Assembly: GCA_951640165.1 (NCBI GenBank)
Contig: OX621250.1
Coordinates: 868,001 to 932,000, forward strand
Source: Pseudoips prasinana
Taxonomy: Eukaryota; Arthropoda; Insecta; Lepidoptera; Nolidae
DNA: 64,000 nt
Direction of reading: 5' to 3'
Part shown: in pieces, positions 22,990 through 35,300 of the stretch
Layout: every line of letters starts with the position of its first letter
Position numbering within the stretch: position 1 is the first letter of the stretch
Notes under the pieces: model-generated
The model's input: the letters and a program-made list of their open reading frames with translations, nothing else
Told to the model about the DNA's origin: nothing
The model's database searches: none
Program-made: the position numbers and the translations under genes

Positions 22990-24224
22990 AAGTAATCCTT
23001 CCTTTATCCTATCTTAATTTGTAATCCACGACAGTGTAGATGCTTATAATAACAGAGACAAACTACAAGTTACAAAAAGAGAAACACTTCAGATTGCTTA
23101 AATAACATATTTATCATTTGGTTTTGTTTGCAAAAACCTGGGCATTGTTTAAGCGGCACAACGGACGGACAATAAACCGAATGTATTGTAATGTTAATGC
23201 TATGTAAATGGCGGAGCTCCGAGGAAATTATTAAAAAAAATAATACATTTGAAATGAGAAACGGGAAAAGTTCACCAGCGCGGCGAATTTATGAACAATT
23301 TTTTTCCCATTTTTTTTTCGTTGGCGTAAAAATTTCAACTGTGGAGTTCATTTCATCTCGAAACGTTGTTATCCGACCTCCTATTGACGGAATTTGATAT
23401 TGTTTCTCAGGGAATTTCCTCTTGTAACTTTTTTCGGATAGTCGGAATTTTCTCCACCGCAGACATTTTTCATGAAGCCTTAATAAGAAATGATTTTGGT
23501 ATTCTCTAGGGAATGTCAGTGAAAAAAGAAAATGCTGTTTATTATGTTTCGTAAGTTATTATAAGGAGCTGTAGGGTTCTTGTTACGAAATAAGAAGGGA
23601 GTTATGGTTGACAATAATATCATAACGTTTATTTGTAAATAAACTAACATTTACTAATAAAATCAGCATCCATAAAGCTAGTCAGAGAACACTGTTTGTC
23701 TGTCTAATTTATGGTTCCTTAAGTAAAGTATTTATTCTTTATTATTTCTTTAATTATGGTTTTGCTTTTTGAAGTTATATGTACTTCTTTTGGCGCGATG
23801 GAGAAAAATGATGAGAGTGAATTTTTACGATGCGCGCGCACACCGACACCAAAAAATTTAACAGCATGACGTTAGTTCTAGGTGGTATGAAAATTGATAA
23901 CTATGTTCAAGTTGTATATTAAGAAGTATAACTTCTAACGCGTGTACATAAGTACACACAAGTTTTTTTTTTAGTGTTTTAACAGTATATTTTTAGAAAA
24001 TATTTTGGTATATGGATATACCATAAATTTGGTATACCTCGTGTAAGTCTCATCTGTCTATACACAGAATAATAAGTTATAGAATTCTGTTGGTGCCCTT
24101 TGGGTTCAAAAACCTAAAAATTAAATGGACATAAGTAAGTCCATGCGTGGTCATTTCTAAGGTATAGGTGACCTTTTATTTATCATGACGGTCAGCTTAG
24201 GAGGCTTATTCGACTAGTTCCATA
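22990..24224. other. No gene recognised
   Basis: AT-rich; the 68-codon frame at 23,191 has no protein-like pattern. Confidence 0.5.
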
Positions 24225-24270
24225 AATAAATAAAAAACATGTTTTATTCACATAAATATACTTCAAAAAA

Positions 24271-24878
24271 CGGCCAAGTGGGATTCGGACTCGCCCATGA
24301 AGGGTTCCGTAGCAGCAAGTAACAATATAAAAGTAATAATATTAAAGTTCTTGTAGTAGTTGATTGAATGAAAGGAAAATTGAGGTTTATGATTTATGGC
24401 GTATTAAAAAAAACTATTCACTAGATCTCGTTTAAACTAATTTTCGGTGGTAGTTTGCAAAGTAATGTACATCATATATTTTTTTAGTTTTATCACTCTC
24501 TTATTTCAGAAGTTACAAAGAGGGGGGGGGGGGGGGGGGAACATTTAACCACTATGGAAGTGTTTCTCGCGAAAACTATTCACTTTAGAAAAAAAATGAT
24601 ATTACAAACCTCAATATCATTTTTGAAGACCTATCCATAGATACCCATGTATGACTTTGATAAAAAATCGAGTTTCAATTCTATGTATGGGGAACCTCCA
24701 AGTTGGTTTTCTATTTTTGTAAGAAATCATAATGTGGTTCACATAATACATCTACTTATCAAGTTTCAACAGTATAGTCCTTACAGTTTCGAAAAAAGGG
24801 CGGTGACATACGGACGGACAGACAGATAGACACGACGAATCTATAAGGTTTCCGTTTCTTTTTTACGAAACACTAAAA
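24271..24878 (-). repeat. GGTTCCGTAG family repeat, copy 3, long form
   Basis: About 600 bp with an 18-G run inside (24,522-24,539). It splits an older repeat that reads ACTTCAAAAAA before and CGTTTTTAAATAGTCAG after. Confidence 0.8.
24522..24539 (+). repeat. G18 homopolymer
   Basis: Eighteen Gs in a row; the related copy at 28,645 has ten Cs there, so the run is length-variable or mis-sequenced. Confidence 0.9.
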
Positions 24879-25147
24879 AGCGTTTTTAAATAGTCAGATC
24901 ATGAATGAAGTTGTTGAAATTAACTAAATACATATGTATATTTAATTCTAGGGAAAAGTTGATTATTCGATCGTGGCTTATAAATATAAGTCATGTTATC
25001 ACAAAGAGTTATATTTAAATTTATGATAGTAATTGTTTGGTTAAGTAGCGAATTTCTTGCAGTTATTGTGAAAACGGTTATTTATGTTTTTATTTATAGT
25101 TTTGATATATTTTAACACGTTGTTATTAGCTTCACTTGTAATTAAGT

Positions 25148-25374
25148 ATGTAAGAAAATCTTGGAATCCTAATTTGACCTACTTCCGGTCTCCGATTAGG
25201 ATGAAATTTTGCACACGCTCTGAGTTCTGATGACAATACATGACTAAGCTAAGAAATGTCATTACAAATCCAAAATGGCGGCCTCCCAAATGAAAGGGTT
25301 TGCTGTCAGGAATACGAAAAAAATAGTCATGTGACTTAAATCCAACATGGCGGACATTCAAGATTTTCTTACAT
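25148..25374. mobile_element. MITE-like element with 19-bp TIRs
   Basis: ATGTAAGAAAATCTTGGAAT at the left and its near-inverse at 25,356-25,374. Inside, a TTTGCTG-x-GGAATACGAAAAAA unit is seen, repeated just outside the right end. Confidence 0.55.
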
Positions 25375-26164
25375 GATATGGTTATTAAATAAAAGAGTTT
25401 GCTGAATGGGATACGAAAAAACTATTAAAATTTATTTCTACACCTTGTCTGAATGGACAAAATGCTGGAAAAATATTATGAAGACAACTTTACAAAGGTT
25501 TCCGTTACCAAAGGGCACCAACGGATCTGGAGTTCTAAGTCTCCTGTGTTCAGCCGGAGGTGACTTAGTACTAGTAATAGAGTCTGTCCCTCTTTCCATC
25601 TGTCTGAATGCCAGTAGAGTGTATGTATCTTTTAAAAAAGCTTCTATACTATTTGTGATGCTCTATTCAGTAACTTTTCAATACTATAGAAAAGTTTTAT
25701 TTTATTTATTCCGATTATTTGTCTAACATTTAATGGTATAAACTAAGCTTACCTACTTACTCGTAGCGTTTTCCGTTAACGAATGATTGAAATTTTTTTT
25801 TAAATATATTTAAAAGTTTTGTTATAAAAGATTTTTCTTTACAGACAAATCCCAATTACTCTTTTTGTCGGACCAGGACCTCGTTATCGGCGGTTGAACA
25901 CTCTATCACAAGACCAACAATGCAGTAATATTTTAATATATGTAAGTGCTGAAGCTAGAAGCGAAGTCCTTAATTCTATATGGGACTTGGCACAAAAAAA
26001 CAGATTTACAACGTCGTGTTGCGCGACGCTCGCTAACAGGCAGCATGTACAGTCAGGCGGACCAATACCTATATTATTTACTTATATACCGTATTAAATA
26101 AACTATAAATCATAACCTAGAGGAATAATTTGAATTATATAAACACATAGTTAAATTAGGAAGT
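25375..26164. other. No gene recognised
   Basis: A 106-codon frame at 25,406-25,726 begins in MITE-related sequence and shows no domain; I do not call it. Confidence 0.45.
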
Positions 26165-26336
26165 ACAAAAAGGCCTGCTGTACCGTGGAGACCTTTACAA
26201 ACATATAATTGATGGACGCGACGCAAAGAACATCTAGACTCAAAAAAAATCACAAATAGTTTTCCTGTGTGGGAATTGAACTTAGGACACGAAGCGGCGA
26301 GGCGACGGTCTGAACCGCTGCACCCCACGTGCATAT
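26165..26336 (-). mobile_element. SINE-D
   Basis: TTACAAACATATAATTGATG, GGGAATTGAACTTAGGACAC and GAACCGCTGCACCCCACGTG. Confidence 0.72.
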
Positions 26337-26384
26337 TGATTCAGAAGGAGGAATTCAACTGAGGTTAAGCAATGCGTACTTGAC

Positions 26385-26650
26385 TGCCTCGTTAACGTGT
26401 TCAACCGCAGATAATGAGGCCCTGGGTTCAAATCCCGGGTCAGGCCAAAAATGATTTTGGGATTTTTCCTAAAAATAAATTTCTCAGTATAAGCCCGAAA
26501 TCTGGGAGTTGGCGGTATTAAACCCCCGTGCCTCGGGGAGCACGTAAAGCCGTCGGTCCTGTACCTGACCTATTTCCGGTCGAGTCGCTAGTCGTCCCAT
26601 CGGATCATGAGAGTGGGGAGAAGTTGGGGAGGAAACTAGGAACGCGACTG
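26385..26650 (+). mobile_element. SINE-C
   Basis: Head TGCCTCGTTAACGTGTTCAA (A box partly deleted), B box GGGTTCAAATCCC, body with GGGAGTTGGCGGTATTAAAC and CTATTTCCGGTCGAGTCGC. Confidence 0.82.
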
Positions 26651-27169
26651 TGGTAACCGCTTACCGTGATGTAGGTCTTATGCCTGTTCGCTTTGCCTTT
26701 GACATGGTGGTATAAAAAGAGAACGCGTAGCTGACTGTACCCTCGCTACACGGCATCAGATTGCGACGTCAAGCGCATTCCGCTAATGTATACTATGCAG
26801 GCTACAAGCTATCTGAATACACAAGCAATTGTGTGCACCGCCTTACACGACGCTTTTGGCGATGGGACTAGCTTTTGAATTGCATCTACATCCTGTTTTG
26901 GGCTGTGTTCGGATTTGTACTACAGTCGCGTGTTTTTACTATCGATAATTTTTCGGAGTGGTTACTAGTCTGAATGTAAAGAAGGAATATTATTTACTAC
27001 CTGTGCCTCACGGTTATACCCGCTTTAAACTTTATAAATTGCAGTTATTTGGATATATAAGCTATATTACTACAAAGTGTCATTAAAATCCTTTGGGTAT
27101 CCATCAATCTATACTCATAAACTTTCACATTTATAATTTTAGTAGGATTGATTTAATCTTTCCTGTGTG
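26651..27169. other. No gene recognised
   Basis: GC-balanced DNA with TATAAAAAG at 26,711 but no initiator at the right distance and no transcript structure. Confidence 0.45.
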
Positions 27170-27216
27170 TTAGTGATTAACCTATTGTCACAGTTGTTCA
27201 AGCCACCCAATAGCGC
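27170..27216 (-). mobile_element. 5S-SINE 3' fragment
   Basis: CACAGTTGTTCAAGCCACCC only. Confidence 0.5.
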
Positions 27217-27379
27217 TGTTGCACGCAGAAGCAAAAATTAAATTGTCAGAAGCAATTTATTTATAGACTAGCTTAGATCCTTTGTTCTGCTTCCAAATAT
27301 TTTTTTGTAAATATTGGATAGTTTTAAAATAAAAATAATATTAGTGCATGGCCAAAAAGATTTCGGATTAAAGAGGCAT

Positions 27380-27547
27380 TCTATTATAAAGGCGAAAGTT
27401 TTTGATTGTATGTTTGTTACTTCTTCACGTCTAAACGGCTGGAGCGATTTTAGTCAATTTTGGTATGGAGTTAGCTATCACCCTAGATTAACACATAGGC
27501 TTCAATTTATAAAGTTTAACGTGGGTAAAACCGCGGGGCACAGCTTG
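27380..27547 (+). mobile_element. Non-autonomous Helitron, mutated end
   Basis: Begins TCTATTATAAAGGCGAAAG and ends CCGCGGGGCACAGCTTG; the final CTAG is CTTG. The long plus-strand frame across it is fortuitous. Confidence 0.8.
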
Positions 27548-27621
27548 TTAATTTTTGAAATAGTAAAAGATAACTTTTGCAAAAATAAATCAACGAATAA
27601 GTTAAACAATTCGGATATACA

Positions 27622-27674
27622 GAGGCATGCAAAGCTGATTCCGGCTGTCGCTCGGAATCAGCTTTGCATGCCTC
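27622..27674. repeat. Perfect hairpin, 22-bp arms
   Basis: GAGGCATGCAAAGCTGATTC... and exact inverse, spacer GCTGTCGCT. Confidence 0.93.
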
Positions 27675-27899
27675 GCGCAAACAATAAATACGGGGAACGG
27701 TCTCGGTTAATTAATAGTTTACTCACAAATTTGCCTCATTATATGACCTCCAATAATATTAAAGGAACGCTTAAGTCTCATTTACTAAGTTCTAAATTTA
27801 TCTTTACAATGACTTTATAAGTATTGCCTTTTTATCAATGATGTAGACGTATTATTAGTGTAGCATTCATTAAAATCCCCAGGGGTTTACGAATGCTAT

Positions 27900-28205
27900 A
27901 ACACTTACGAATGAAGTCCTGGGTTCAAATCCCAGGTCGGGCAAAAAGTGATTTTGGGATTATTCTCTGAAAAGAAATTTCCCAGTATCAGACCGAATTC
28001 TGGGAGTTGGCGGCATTACATCCCAGTACCTCGGAGAGCACGTAAAGCCGTCGGTCCGGTACCTGACCTCTTTCCGGTCGTGTCGCCAGTCGTCCCATTG
28101 GAACATGAGAGTGATGGAATAGAAAGTGTCTCTGTGTTTGCGCACACACTTGTGCACTATAATATGTCCTGCACACTTGGTTAGTCTCGATTGAGAATGG
28201 CCGCC
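27900..28205 (+). mobile_element. SINE-C, head truncated
   Basis: B box GGGTTCAAATCCCAGG at about 27,920, body, and the TTGTGCACTATAATATGTCC tail. Small frames on both strands here are artefacts of the repeat. Confidence 0.82.
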
Positions 28206-28644
28206 GTGGTTGAAATTGGCCTGGAGGACATTAAAATAATAATACTTATTTATTTTATGTAATTTAAAATGATAAATAACTGCAATAATAAAAAGAAGTT
28301 CGCTTCTATATAATACTGATAACAGGCAAGTGGTATTTAATCAGGTCTAAATAAAACTCCAAAGCAAACACAACAAGCCAAATAAAATAATGAAACCAAA
28401 AAGTCTTAAGCGCAATCAGTGTTTATGGTAATCGCTTGGCAAGGAATTGAAAACGCAATTTGTGGACGCATGCTAGCCAATTCTCATGCTGCAGTGTGGT
28501 GGACAATTGTATTGAGAGGCACGCCGAAGTTTATCTCCAATTGCAGCTCAGACCATAGTAGCGACAAAGACAAACACAAAAGCTGTTTTATGGATAAATC
28601 TTTGTATATTGATGTCGAATGTGGTCGGTTCGATCTCTTTTCTT
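28206..28644. other. No gene recognised
   Basis: Nothing recognised; a 76-codon frame at 28,419 lacks protein-like features. Confidence 0.5.
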
Positions 28645-29188
28645 TTTAGGGTTCCGTAGCCAAATGGCAAAAAACGGAACCCTTATAGATTCGTCATGTC
28701 TGTCTGTGATTTTTTCGGAAACTATAAGAGCTGTACTGTTGAAACTTGGTAGGTTTCTGTGGTCAGGTATTCAGTGAACCGCATTAAGATTTTTATACAA
28801 ACATAGAAAAGCAATAATAATTTTAGGGGTTCCCGATACATAGAACATGTGAGATATAGATAGGTCTTCAAAAATGATATTGAGGCTTCTAATATAATTT
28901 TTTTCTAAACTGAATAGTTTGCGCGAGAGACACTTCCAAAGTGGAAAAATGAGTGTCCCCCCCCCCCTGCAACTTCTAAAATAAGATAATGATAAAACTA
29001 AAAAAAATATATGATGTACATTACCATGTAAACTAACAACGAAAATTAGTTTGAACGAAATCTAGTAAGTAGTTTTTTTTAATCCGTCATAAATCGTAAA
29101 CCGTAATTTACCTTTCATTTAATCAACCGAAATACTTGCTGCTGCGGAACCCTTCATGGGCGAGTCAGACTCGAACTTGGCCGGTTTT
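28645..29188 (+). repeat. GGTTCCGTAG family repeat, copy 4, long form
   Basis: Full-length, opposite orientation to copy 3, with a C-rich run at 28,959-28,968 at the matching place. Confidence 0.8.
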
Positions 29189-29475
29189 TTTCATAAATAT
29201 TTGATAAACTTCAGATTTAATAATTATGTTAATAGGTTAAAATTTTAAAAAAAATGCGAGACCGTCTTTGGTGGCATCCAATAGAAATGAAAACTATTGT
29301 TTCGAAGTCCAGAGTTATTTAAATTATTTCCGATAGAAATCTTCATATTGTACATGGTTTTTGAAGTGTAATCTTCTTTAGTCGCGTTGAGCACTTTTCG
29401 GGTGAACAAAAAGCGTGAAACTCGCTTCATCGTCACGTCACGCTCCCCATGAGCTATATGTATACTGTGTACCTA

Positions 29476-29847
29476 TACAACATGTAACGTAATTAACGCA
29501 CACCCTCAAACACCCTTAGAATATTATGTTGTTATCATAATACATACACTGAATTTTTAATTTAACATATATATTATTTATGTACTAAATTAGTTTCTTG
29601 GAATAAAGTTTATTTTTCTTTAGTTTGTATTGAATGATGGAATTTGTATGAATAAAAATAAAACTGTGATTTGTATTTGATCGATTTGTATACTTTGACT
29701 CTACAGGGTTGATATGACAATAATTTCCGTAGTTTTAATTATTTTGGAATATAAAATTACCTATATTAAAAATGATATAAATCGATTCAATAAAGGATTC
29801 TGAACAAACTATTTTCAGGAAGTGCGTTAATTACGTTATATGTTGTA
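29476..29847. mobile_element. Tc1/mariner-like MITE, copy 1
   Basis: About 26-bp inverted repeats (TACAACATGTAACG... / ...CGTTATATGTTGTA) with TA on both sides. Same family as the copy at 49,229-49,627. It lies inside another repeat whose two parts are at 29,430-29,460 and 29,925-30,020. Confidence 0.85.
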
Positions 29848-30146
29848 TATGTAGAAAGATATACCTCCGTGCGTTATTAGTATACTTTATATATGTACAA
29901 AGAGTATATATGTAGGTGAAGTGTCAACTATTATATTGTAGATTATTTAGATTATGAGTGTAAATAATAGTTTTCACTTCTTTCGGCAGTCCCCAAAGAC
30001 TGCCCCGCATGTTTTATATTTTGGAGGGTGGGGGTCAAGACCATATACTTTCTAAAGGATCGCCCACTCTTTTTTGCGCTTTTTATTGTGCGTTAACTCG
30101 TTAACTCGTTAACTCCAAAGCACGTAATCTCTCTGATTGTCTACAG

Positions 30147-30449
30147 CAGTGTTTTCCAACCTTTTTCATGACGCGGCCTTTTTAGTAGGATGAAATATTA
30201 TGGCGACCCCTTACCCGTTTTTACCCGCTTATTTTCCATATCTTTCCATCATAATGTCAGCTAAAGTACGTCCACTGCTGGACAAAAGCCTCCCCAATCA
30301 ATCAATGGGGGGATATGCCATAATCGTCACGCAGACTCTGTAACTAGCTTTCCCAACCTTTTACAACTTCTCTATAGAAACTTCGCGACCCCCCTAAAGA
30401 GGCTCCGCGACCCCCCAGGGGGTCGCGACCCACAGGTTGAAAATCACTG
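30147..30449 (+). mobile_element. hAT-type MITE with 8-bp target duplication
   Basis: Ends CAGTGTTTTCCAACC and GGTTGAAAATCACTG, with target duplication GTCTACAG at 30,139-30,146 and 30,450-30,457. The CAGTG start and 8-bp duplication are hAT hallmarks. A minus-strand SINE-E fragment lies inside at about 30,255-30,345. No transposase. Confidence 0.9.
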
Positions 30450-30455
30450 GTCTAC

Positions 30456-30497
30456 AGCACCCAAACTGACGTTGGGAGTAACGTCAGTTTGGGTGCT
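30456..30497. repeat. Perfect hairpin, 18-bp arms, at a MITE boundary
   Basis: AGCACCCAAACTGACGTT and inverse, 6-nt spacer. The left arm starts in the target duplication of the hAT MITE. Confidence 0.9.
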
Positions 30498-30659
30498 ATA
30501 GATAATTGTTGTGGAAGAATCTAATCAAAGGCAGGTTTATACCTAAAAACCAGAACGAGTCTAGCCGTTTGAATGTTTTTTTTCTAGTTAGTATATTTAT
30601 ATGCGAAAACAGGAATAGGTCTCATATTTAATCTAAGAAGAAAATTGAAACAACATTTA

Positions 30660-32196
30660 CAAATTACTATAATGTTTATTCATATGTATAAGTATACATT
30701 TAGATTGAGGATAATATACAGCCTGTGGGTATGTAGGTAGTATATAACTAGCGAAAATACTACAAATATAATATATATATATATAGGTTATGGCAATTAG
30801 TATTGCACGCAGCAGTCCTATGATTTGGACTTGTTATGTGATCGTGTGGATAATGGCAATTTGTAAGCATATTGTATAATTAACACACGAGGATACAATA
30901 TCACGTGATGTATTATGTTTTCTTTGGCATGTATTATACTGTTACATGTTAATAAATTAAATTTAAAAATTATGTAGTTATCATTGAATAATATACAAAT
31001 ATTAATATACAACTTCAATAAATTATATTAATACGTTGTTTACGAGTTAATTTTCAAATTGTGTTCGTGAACAAAGGTAGGTTCCAGTAATCATAATTAT
31101 ATATAAAGTACGACATGCTATGTTCTGACTAAAATAGATACTAGAAACAAAGAAAAAATATATAAGTATTTTGAACATTATTTGTTATGTTGTTGAAGAA
31201 GTTACAGAGTATAAAAATATACAACTTTGATAGTAAACCATTACAATAAATAACAAACATATTATGAAATAAATAATGCTAAATATGTCAACTCATACCG
31301 CCGATGGTGGCAGAGTGGTTAACTTGGGGTTATGTTTCATGGGTACGAATCCCACCCGCATATTTATACGCCTTATCGCAAATATATCAGAAAATGATTA
31401 AATAATTAATTTAATAATAGATACTACCTATATAAATAACAAATTTTCTTAATATAATCACATAACAAGCAAATACAAAAGCTTGTATTGGGCCAAAACC
31501 TTATGACCCTTACACACAACTCACGTCTTAACCAACACTACTGGGAACTTGATACTTATTGCTGTAACGAATTGAATAGGATTATATCAAATTTACAAGT
31601 ATTTTCATCTTTGCACTACGATATCAAGCGTTTTTACACGATATCAAATTATAGTAGGATGAAGGATTATTGCACAATGTAAGTATGCGTAAATATGTAC
31701 GAATCTACTAGCCCTTTTGGCCATTAAAAAACATTGCTAAGTTTGTAGAAAAAACGCTTGATATAATACAAATACATCGGTAAAACTTCGTATAAAATGC
31801 ATTAAAACTATCGACTATAAATTGTTTAAAAATTAATCGTTGTTAATAAAACATTATCCAATTTTTTTACAATTTTACATTTAACATAAACACTTATTTT
31901 TACATTATTACACTGGTGACTAGATTAAGTTAAGTTTTGAATAAATTAATGATAACAAACTTTCAGTCTTATATGCGTATGTAAATTATATAGGGGTAAC
32001 AATGAAATAAAAACGTTGATACTAAATTGAGCATTGCACATTAAAAAATATCACAAAACGTAACAAATAACTTTATAAAACGTATTAGATGGTTGTATGA
32101 CTAAGGAACATAATGTTACTATCAATATAATATCAGACGATTTGAAGATGTTAGGGCTTGAGGAACAAGTCTTCGCTTGTGAAACAGGTCATAAGT
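30660..32196 (-). other. Probable 3' UTR of the Dok-7-like gene
   Basis: AT-rich stretch after the stop codon with no recognisable coding potential. The first AATAAA signal noticed on the minus strand is at about 30,672-30,677, which would give a 3' UTR near 1.5 kb; the variant ATTAAA near 31,414 would give a shorter one. Extent is inferred from the signal only. A short tRNA-like head sits inside at 31,300-31,360. Confidence 0.35.
31300..31360 (+). other. tRNA-like head, not a functional tRNA
   Basis: GATGGTGGCAGAGTGGTTAA and GGTACGAATCCCACC resemble an A box and B box, but the stretch is too short for a cloverleaf and no SINE body follows. Confidence 0.4.
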
Positions 32197-32323
32197 TTAA
32201 GGTAAATTGGTGTAGTTAGCCAAATCCTTGCCGTTCTTGTACATGGAAGTAATAATGGGGTCGATGTTGTGATACTCCTTGCCCGAACGTGGTCGAAGGG
32301 TATTAGTAGGCTGTCGGCTTAAT
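32197..32323 (-). CDS. Dok7-like: Dok-7-like gene, last coding exon and stop
   Basis: 127 nt. The acceptor is TTATTTCAG|ATT. It reads RLSRQPTNTLRPRSGKEYHN, then IDPIITSMYKNGKDLANYTN, LP and TAA. YHNI and YTNL are two more pYxN-type sites at the extreme C-terminus. Confidence 0.88.
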
Positions 32324-35300
32324 CTGAAATAAAATTAGTTTTTTAAAGCGCAGGAAAAAACCTTCACTACTTGATTATGTTAGTAAATAAAGGGTACTTC
32401 ATTTTATTATTCACATTTAAATTGTATTCTACACTATAACGAGAAACTACATAGTTATTAATTATTTTATGAATAAAATCATTTGGGTTTAGATCAAATA
32501 TTATATAATATATTATATGACAACGACATATAATTACCCGTTGCGCATTTCATATGGAACTTCATTTATGACTTTTAGAAGAAGGTTCCTTTGAATTGTG
32601 TAAACTAATAGGAAAGTATTGTTACACACCTTAATCCTGGAGGAGTGTCAGATGAAGATTGGGATGACGTCATTGAAAGGGTCTCGATGTAGTCTGACAT
32701 GTCCGATGTCCCACTCGAAGTGCTGTGAGTGTCCATAACACCTGATAAATAGAATATTCACGTTTATATACATTTGTATTTCAGTTCCCTCACTTATATA
32801 GAGAGCATTTAATAAGTTATTGTCATAACATGTGATAATAAATACTTACCTTTAAATTGCTTTGGGGGCAACACAGGTACCTCAGCCTCTGCCGACGAAG
32901 ACTTCGCCGGCACTGCCGTTTTGGGCAACTGCATTGACATATCTCTCAAATCAGATGACTTTGATTTTCTAGTTAGTGAAGTATGTACACAACCGGGAAT
33001 ATTACCTCTCATGCGTTTGTGCATCATGTAATGGTATCTAGAATGTCCTGAAGTTAAGGGCATCTCAAATTCATTATAATCTACTCCACCATGTTTTAAA
33101 GAACAACTCGATACCCCAGAGTCGTTAGAGCTTGAAGAATCTCTGTTTCCACCAGATTTGCAAGGAACGCTAGAAGACCTCTTAATTTGAGCATTATCTA
33201 TCAACTTGTTTCGTAGGTGGGGAATTTCTTTTGAACAGCTTTCTTCCGATGTTTTGTTTTCAGATCCGGAGGATTTGCAACAATCGTAGCATTCCTCTCT
33301 TTCATTGTCACATGGTGACGATGACCTCCTGTTTTCTACTGCTAGATTCCTCAAAGTTTCTAAAGATGATGAAGTAGCGTGACTTCCTATGCTACTGTCA
33401 AATTCTTTTAAATCTTCTAACAACCTTGCTGAGTCAACGGAGCTCGACCGTTTCTGTATTGCTTCTTTATTATTATTACCGGTTCCAAAACCTTGTATCC
33501 TATTTGCACTACCAGTTAGTGCAGGAATACTCAGTGACTTCTCTATTTCTACTCTATGAGCTTTCTGCAGTGGATGTTTTAAACTCTGTGACCAATTCGG
33601 GTTTGGCGACATAGGTGTATAACCAGGATTATTAGGTCCTAAAGTTTTACTACAGAATTCATGTTTCAAATCGTTTGCTGGTTCCATTAAAAGATATTCA
33701 TCATTTCGATTTTTCTTCATCTCTTGTTGTTTATTTAAACACATTTGTGAATGGCTGCATTTCGTGCAAAGTTTTGGTTTCTTTGACATTGAATTTATAG
33801 CAACATCTACATTAGCACTAAGAGCATCCAATTCACTTTGTGTTACTCCAGCTTTCTTTAATAAATCTTTGGCATTTTCGTAATATTCTAAAGACAAAGC
33901 AAATTCTAAATTTTCGTAGTTTGCGTAAGGTCCTTCAAAATCTTTTTCTTTAGGTTCAATATTTTGATAATTCGTAAATTGTGCGTCAGTAACAGATTCA
34001 TTTGTATTTGTTTTGTCTGCACTGACTCCACTTTGTCTATTGGTTTTCCGTGAAACATCTATAGTGGCATAGATAGCCATTTCATCAGATTTGTTGGAAG
34101 TTAGTACCTCAGTACTAATTTGTTCATTGGTTGTTCTTTTACAGTAAGGAAGACTTATTAAATTGTTGGCCCAGTTGGTAACTTTTTGACATGGACATTC
34201 TACGGGTTGTAGGTTTTCTTCACATTCTACTATCACTGGTTTCTTCTTAGAGCCAAATTTTAATATACATCCACAATTTTTCTTTAGTACGTAGGATCCA
34301 GGTGTTGATGTTTTTGTAACTTGAAATAAATCATCTGCTAATGCTTGTTTAATTCTTTTTGGAGTGTCATAATGTTCTGTATTGTCAATCTGTAACCAAA
34401 TAAAATAATATTATATTTATATATATTTTTTTAAATTATTAATCATATGTTTGAATGAATTAATGCATGTAAGGCTAGATTAACAAAAATAACCCAAATT
34501 AAAATAATTCATTGTCGTTTGGAAACCTTGATTTCAAAGTTGTTCAAGCTGCCCAGAAGATCTCTGACATATCTTAACGACTGTTGTCTAACGACAACAA
34601 CCGGGGCCGTCAGATCGACCGTGTCTTCCAAAACACGGAGACGCTCAGAAATTAAACCACTTTGGCGGTTACCCATCTATAGCCCGACGGCGTGCGTACA
34701 TAGGTGTATTACCTCGGTGAGTGGAACTGGCTGAAAGCACCTCACTAATATTAAAAGAAAAATATCAACTAATTGTATAATTACTAAAACTTGCTAGCTA
34801 CTGAACGTCCTAAATTTTCTCCACATTGTCGGGAGGTAAATTTCCCAGAAAGCTGGCCATATTTCTAAGCTGTATGGAAATGCAGATTTGTTGACCCAAG
34901 AAAAAGCCAAGAAATCACTCTGGATACGGAAAGCGTTTGTCAAGCGTTACACGTTTCCACAAAACAATAAACGCACGTTATGACCCAACGGATTTGCGTT
35001 TCAACCCCAAACGCCCCAAATACATAATTATTAATCCTACTTCATACTAATATTATAAATACGAAAGTTTTTGAAGATAGATGCATGGATGTTTGTTATT
35101 CTTTCGCTAAAGAATACTTAACTGATTTTGATGAAACTTTATAATAATGTAGCTTATATATCCGAATAACGCATAGGCTATTATTTATACGGTTGAATGC
35201 GGGTGAATGTATGTATTTTATGCTTACCTCAATATGAGTAGTTTTAGGTATATCATAATTTTCATAAGGTCCTACTTTAGGGTTATTACTTTGGTAGTTA

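Noticed and set aside
26711..26760. Core promoter with TATAAAAAG
   Set aside because: The nearest initiator-like TCAG lies about 45 bp away and no transcript unit follows.
27314..27820. 168-codon plus-strand frame
   Set aside because: It runs through a Helitron and a perfect hairpin and has no domain-like pattern.
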